DNA from: Chryseobacterium capnotolerans
Lineage (GTDB): Bacteria; Bacteroidota; Bacteroidia; Flavobacteriales; Weeksellaceae
Direction: 5' to 3'
Assembly (NCBI RefSeq): GCF_021278965.1
Contig: NZ_CP065589.1
Location: 3,477,001 to 3,541,000, forward strand
DNA: 64,000 bases
A program made the translations under genes and the position numbers. A model generated the notes under the pieces. The model was not told the DNA's origin. It ran no database searches and worked only from the letters and a program-made list of their open reading frames with translations. Of the stretch, positions 63,739 to 64,000 are shown piece by piece. Position 1 is the stretch's first letter. Each line of letters starts with the position of its first letter.

Positions 63739-64000
63739 ATGAATAAAAATAATATCAAGCTCGGCTTATTTGTAATTTCGGGGCTTATACTTATGATGGC
63801 TGTTTTCTTTTACATTGGCAGCGGTTCGGGTATTTTTACCAGCAAATTTGAGCTCAGGGCAAAATTCAAAAACTCTAATGGGCTCAGGGAAGGAAGCAAT
63901 GTGCTATTTTCAGGGATGCAGGCGGGTTCTGTAAAATCTGTAAAATTGTCCGAAAGGGATGATATAGAGGTCATTATGCTTATAGACAAAGATATTGCAA
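63739..64000 (+). CDS. mlaD: MlaD/MCE-domain lipid-binding protein, 3' end beyond window
   Basis: ATG 63739 opens a frame that runs off the window; 87 residues visible. An N-terminal membrane anchor (NIKLGLFVISGLILMMAVFF YIG region) is followed by the start of the MCE domain (FELRAKFKNSNGLREGSNVL, FSGMQAGSVKSVKLSE), the ring-forming lipid-binding module of MlaD. It should sit in the periplasm on the MlaE-F complex and pass phospholipid across. The C-terminus and any further operon genes lie outside. Confidence 0.9.
   Translation, partial: MNKNNIKLGLFVISGLILMMAVFFYIGSGSGIFTSKFELRAKFKNSNGLREGSNVLFSGMQAGSVKSVKLSERDDIEVIMLIDKDIA

Noticed and set aside
1..64000. tRNA or rRNA genes and a tRNA-type attachment site
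   Set aside because: I looked for cloverleaf arms with TTCGANNC-like T-loops and CCA ends near the element's likely edges and saw none convincing.

Overview
The window looks like a low-GC Bacteroidota chromosome or large replicon, most likely the Chryseobacterium/Elizabethkingia side of the Flavobacteriales (Weeksellaceae). Pointers are a Bacteroidetes-type conjugation operon (TraE-F-G-J-K-L-M-N, MobA/relaxase/coupling protein), RteC, a SusC/SusD pair, a DUF6520-like small protein with a MauE-like partner, and a -33 TTG / -7 TAnnTTTG promoter. The genus is inference.

Positions 1-42.8 kb read as one integrative/conjugative element or integrated conjugative plasmid, almost entirely on the minus strand. 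Left to right: accessory proteins of the transfer region, an M23 peptidase and the coupling protein (0.7-6.4 kb); the type IV secretion operon (6.4-18.6 kb), whose VirB4 ATPase carries an inserted J-domain and which holds four consecutive secreted proteins with a common C-terminal signature; ParA, relaxase and MobA-like protein (17.9-20.4 kb); two paralogous surface-protein genes and an array of nine 23-bp palindromes (20.8-23.5 kb); a metal cargo block with ArsR, MerTP, a CopA-CopB fusion oxidase, a CopB-type P-ATPase and DUF3347/DUF305/haem-binding proteins (24.4-33.9 kb); a maintenance block with SSB, a Toprim primase, seven iterons with DnaA boxes and a Rep initiator (35.1-39.2 kb); and small DNA-binding proteins plus RteC (39.3-42.8 kb). 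No integrase was recognised, so the element's ends are not fixed.

Positions 42.9-54.5 kb hold a peptide- or thiol-related locus: a TPR/membrane/AraC-type regulator (minus), a small lipoprotein, a 54-residue protein, a MauE-like membrane protein with a long exported tail and a DUF6520-like protein (plus), then converging minus-strand genes for SusC, SusD and an S9 peptidase, separated by a bidirectional terminator. Positions 55.1-57.8 kb are very AT-rich and carry an XRE regulator and unrecognised genes. Positions 57.8-64 kb hold an AraC regulator, an oleate hydratase, an outer-membrane barrel, a monoacylglycerol-lipase-like hydrolase and the start of an Mla-type lipid transport operon.

A caveat runs through the window. 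At least 18 genes become full length if one base is added or removed, nearly always in an A/T homopolymer. They occur in both the element and the flanking DNA. I read these as probable sequencing or consensus errors rather than decay, and give such genes as single entries over the restored span. Assignments rest on reading the translated sequence and on recalled family features; no database search was run.
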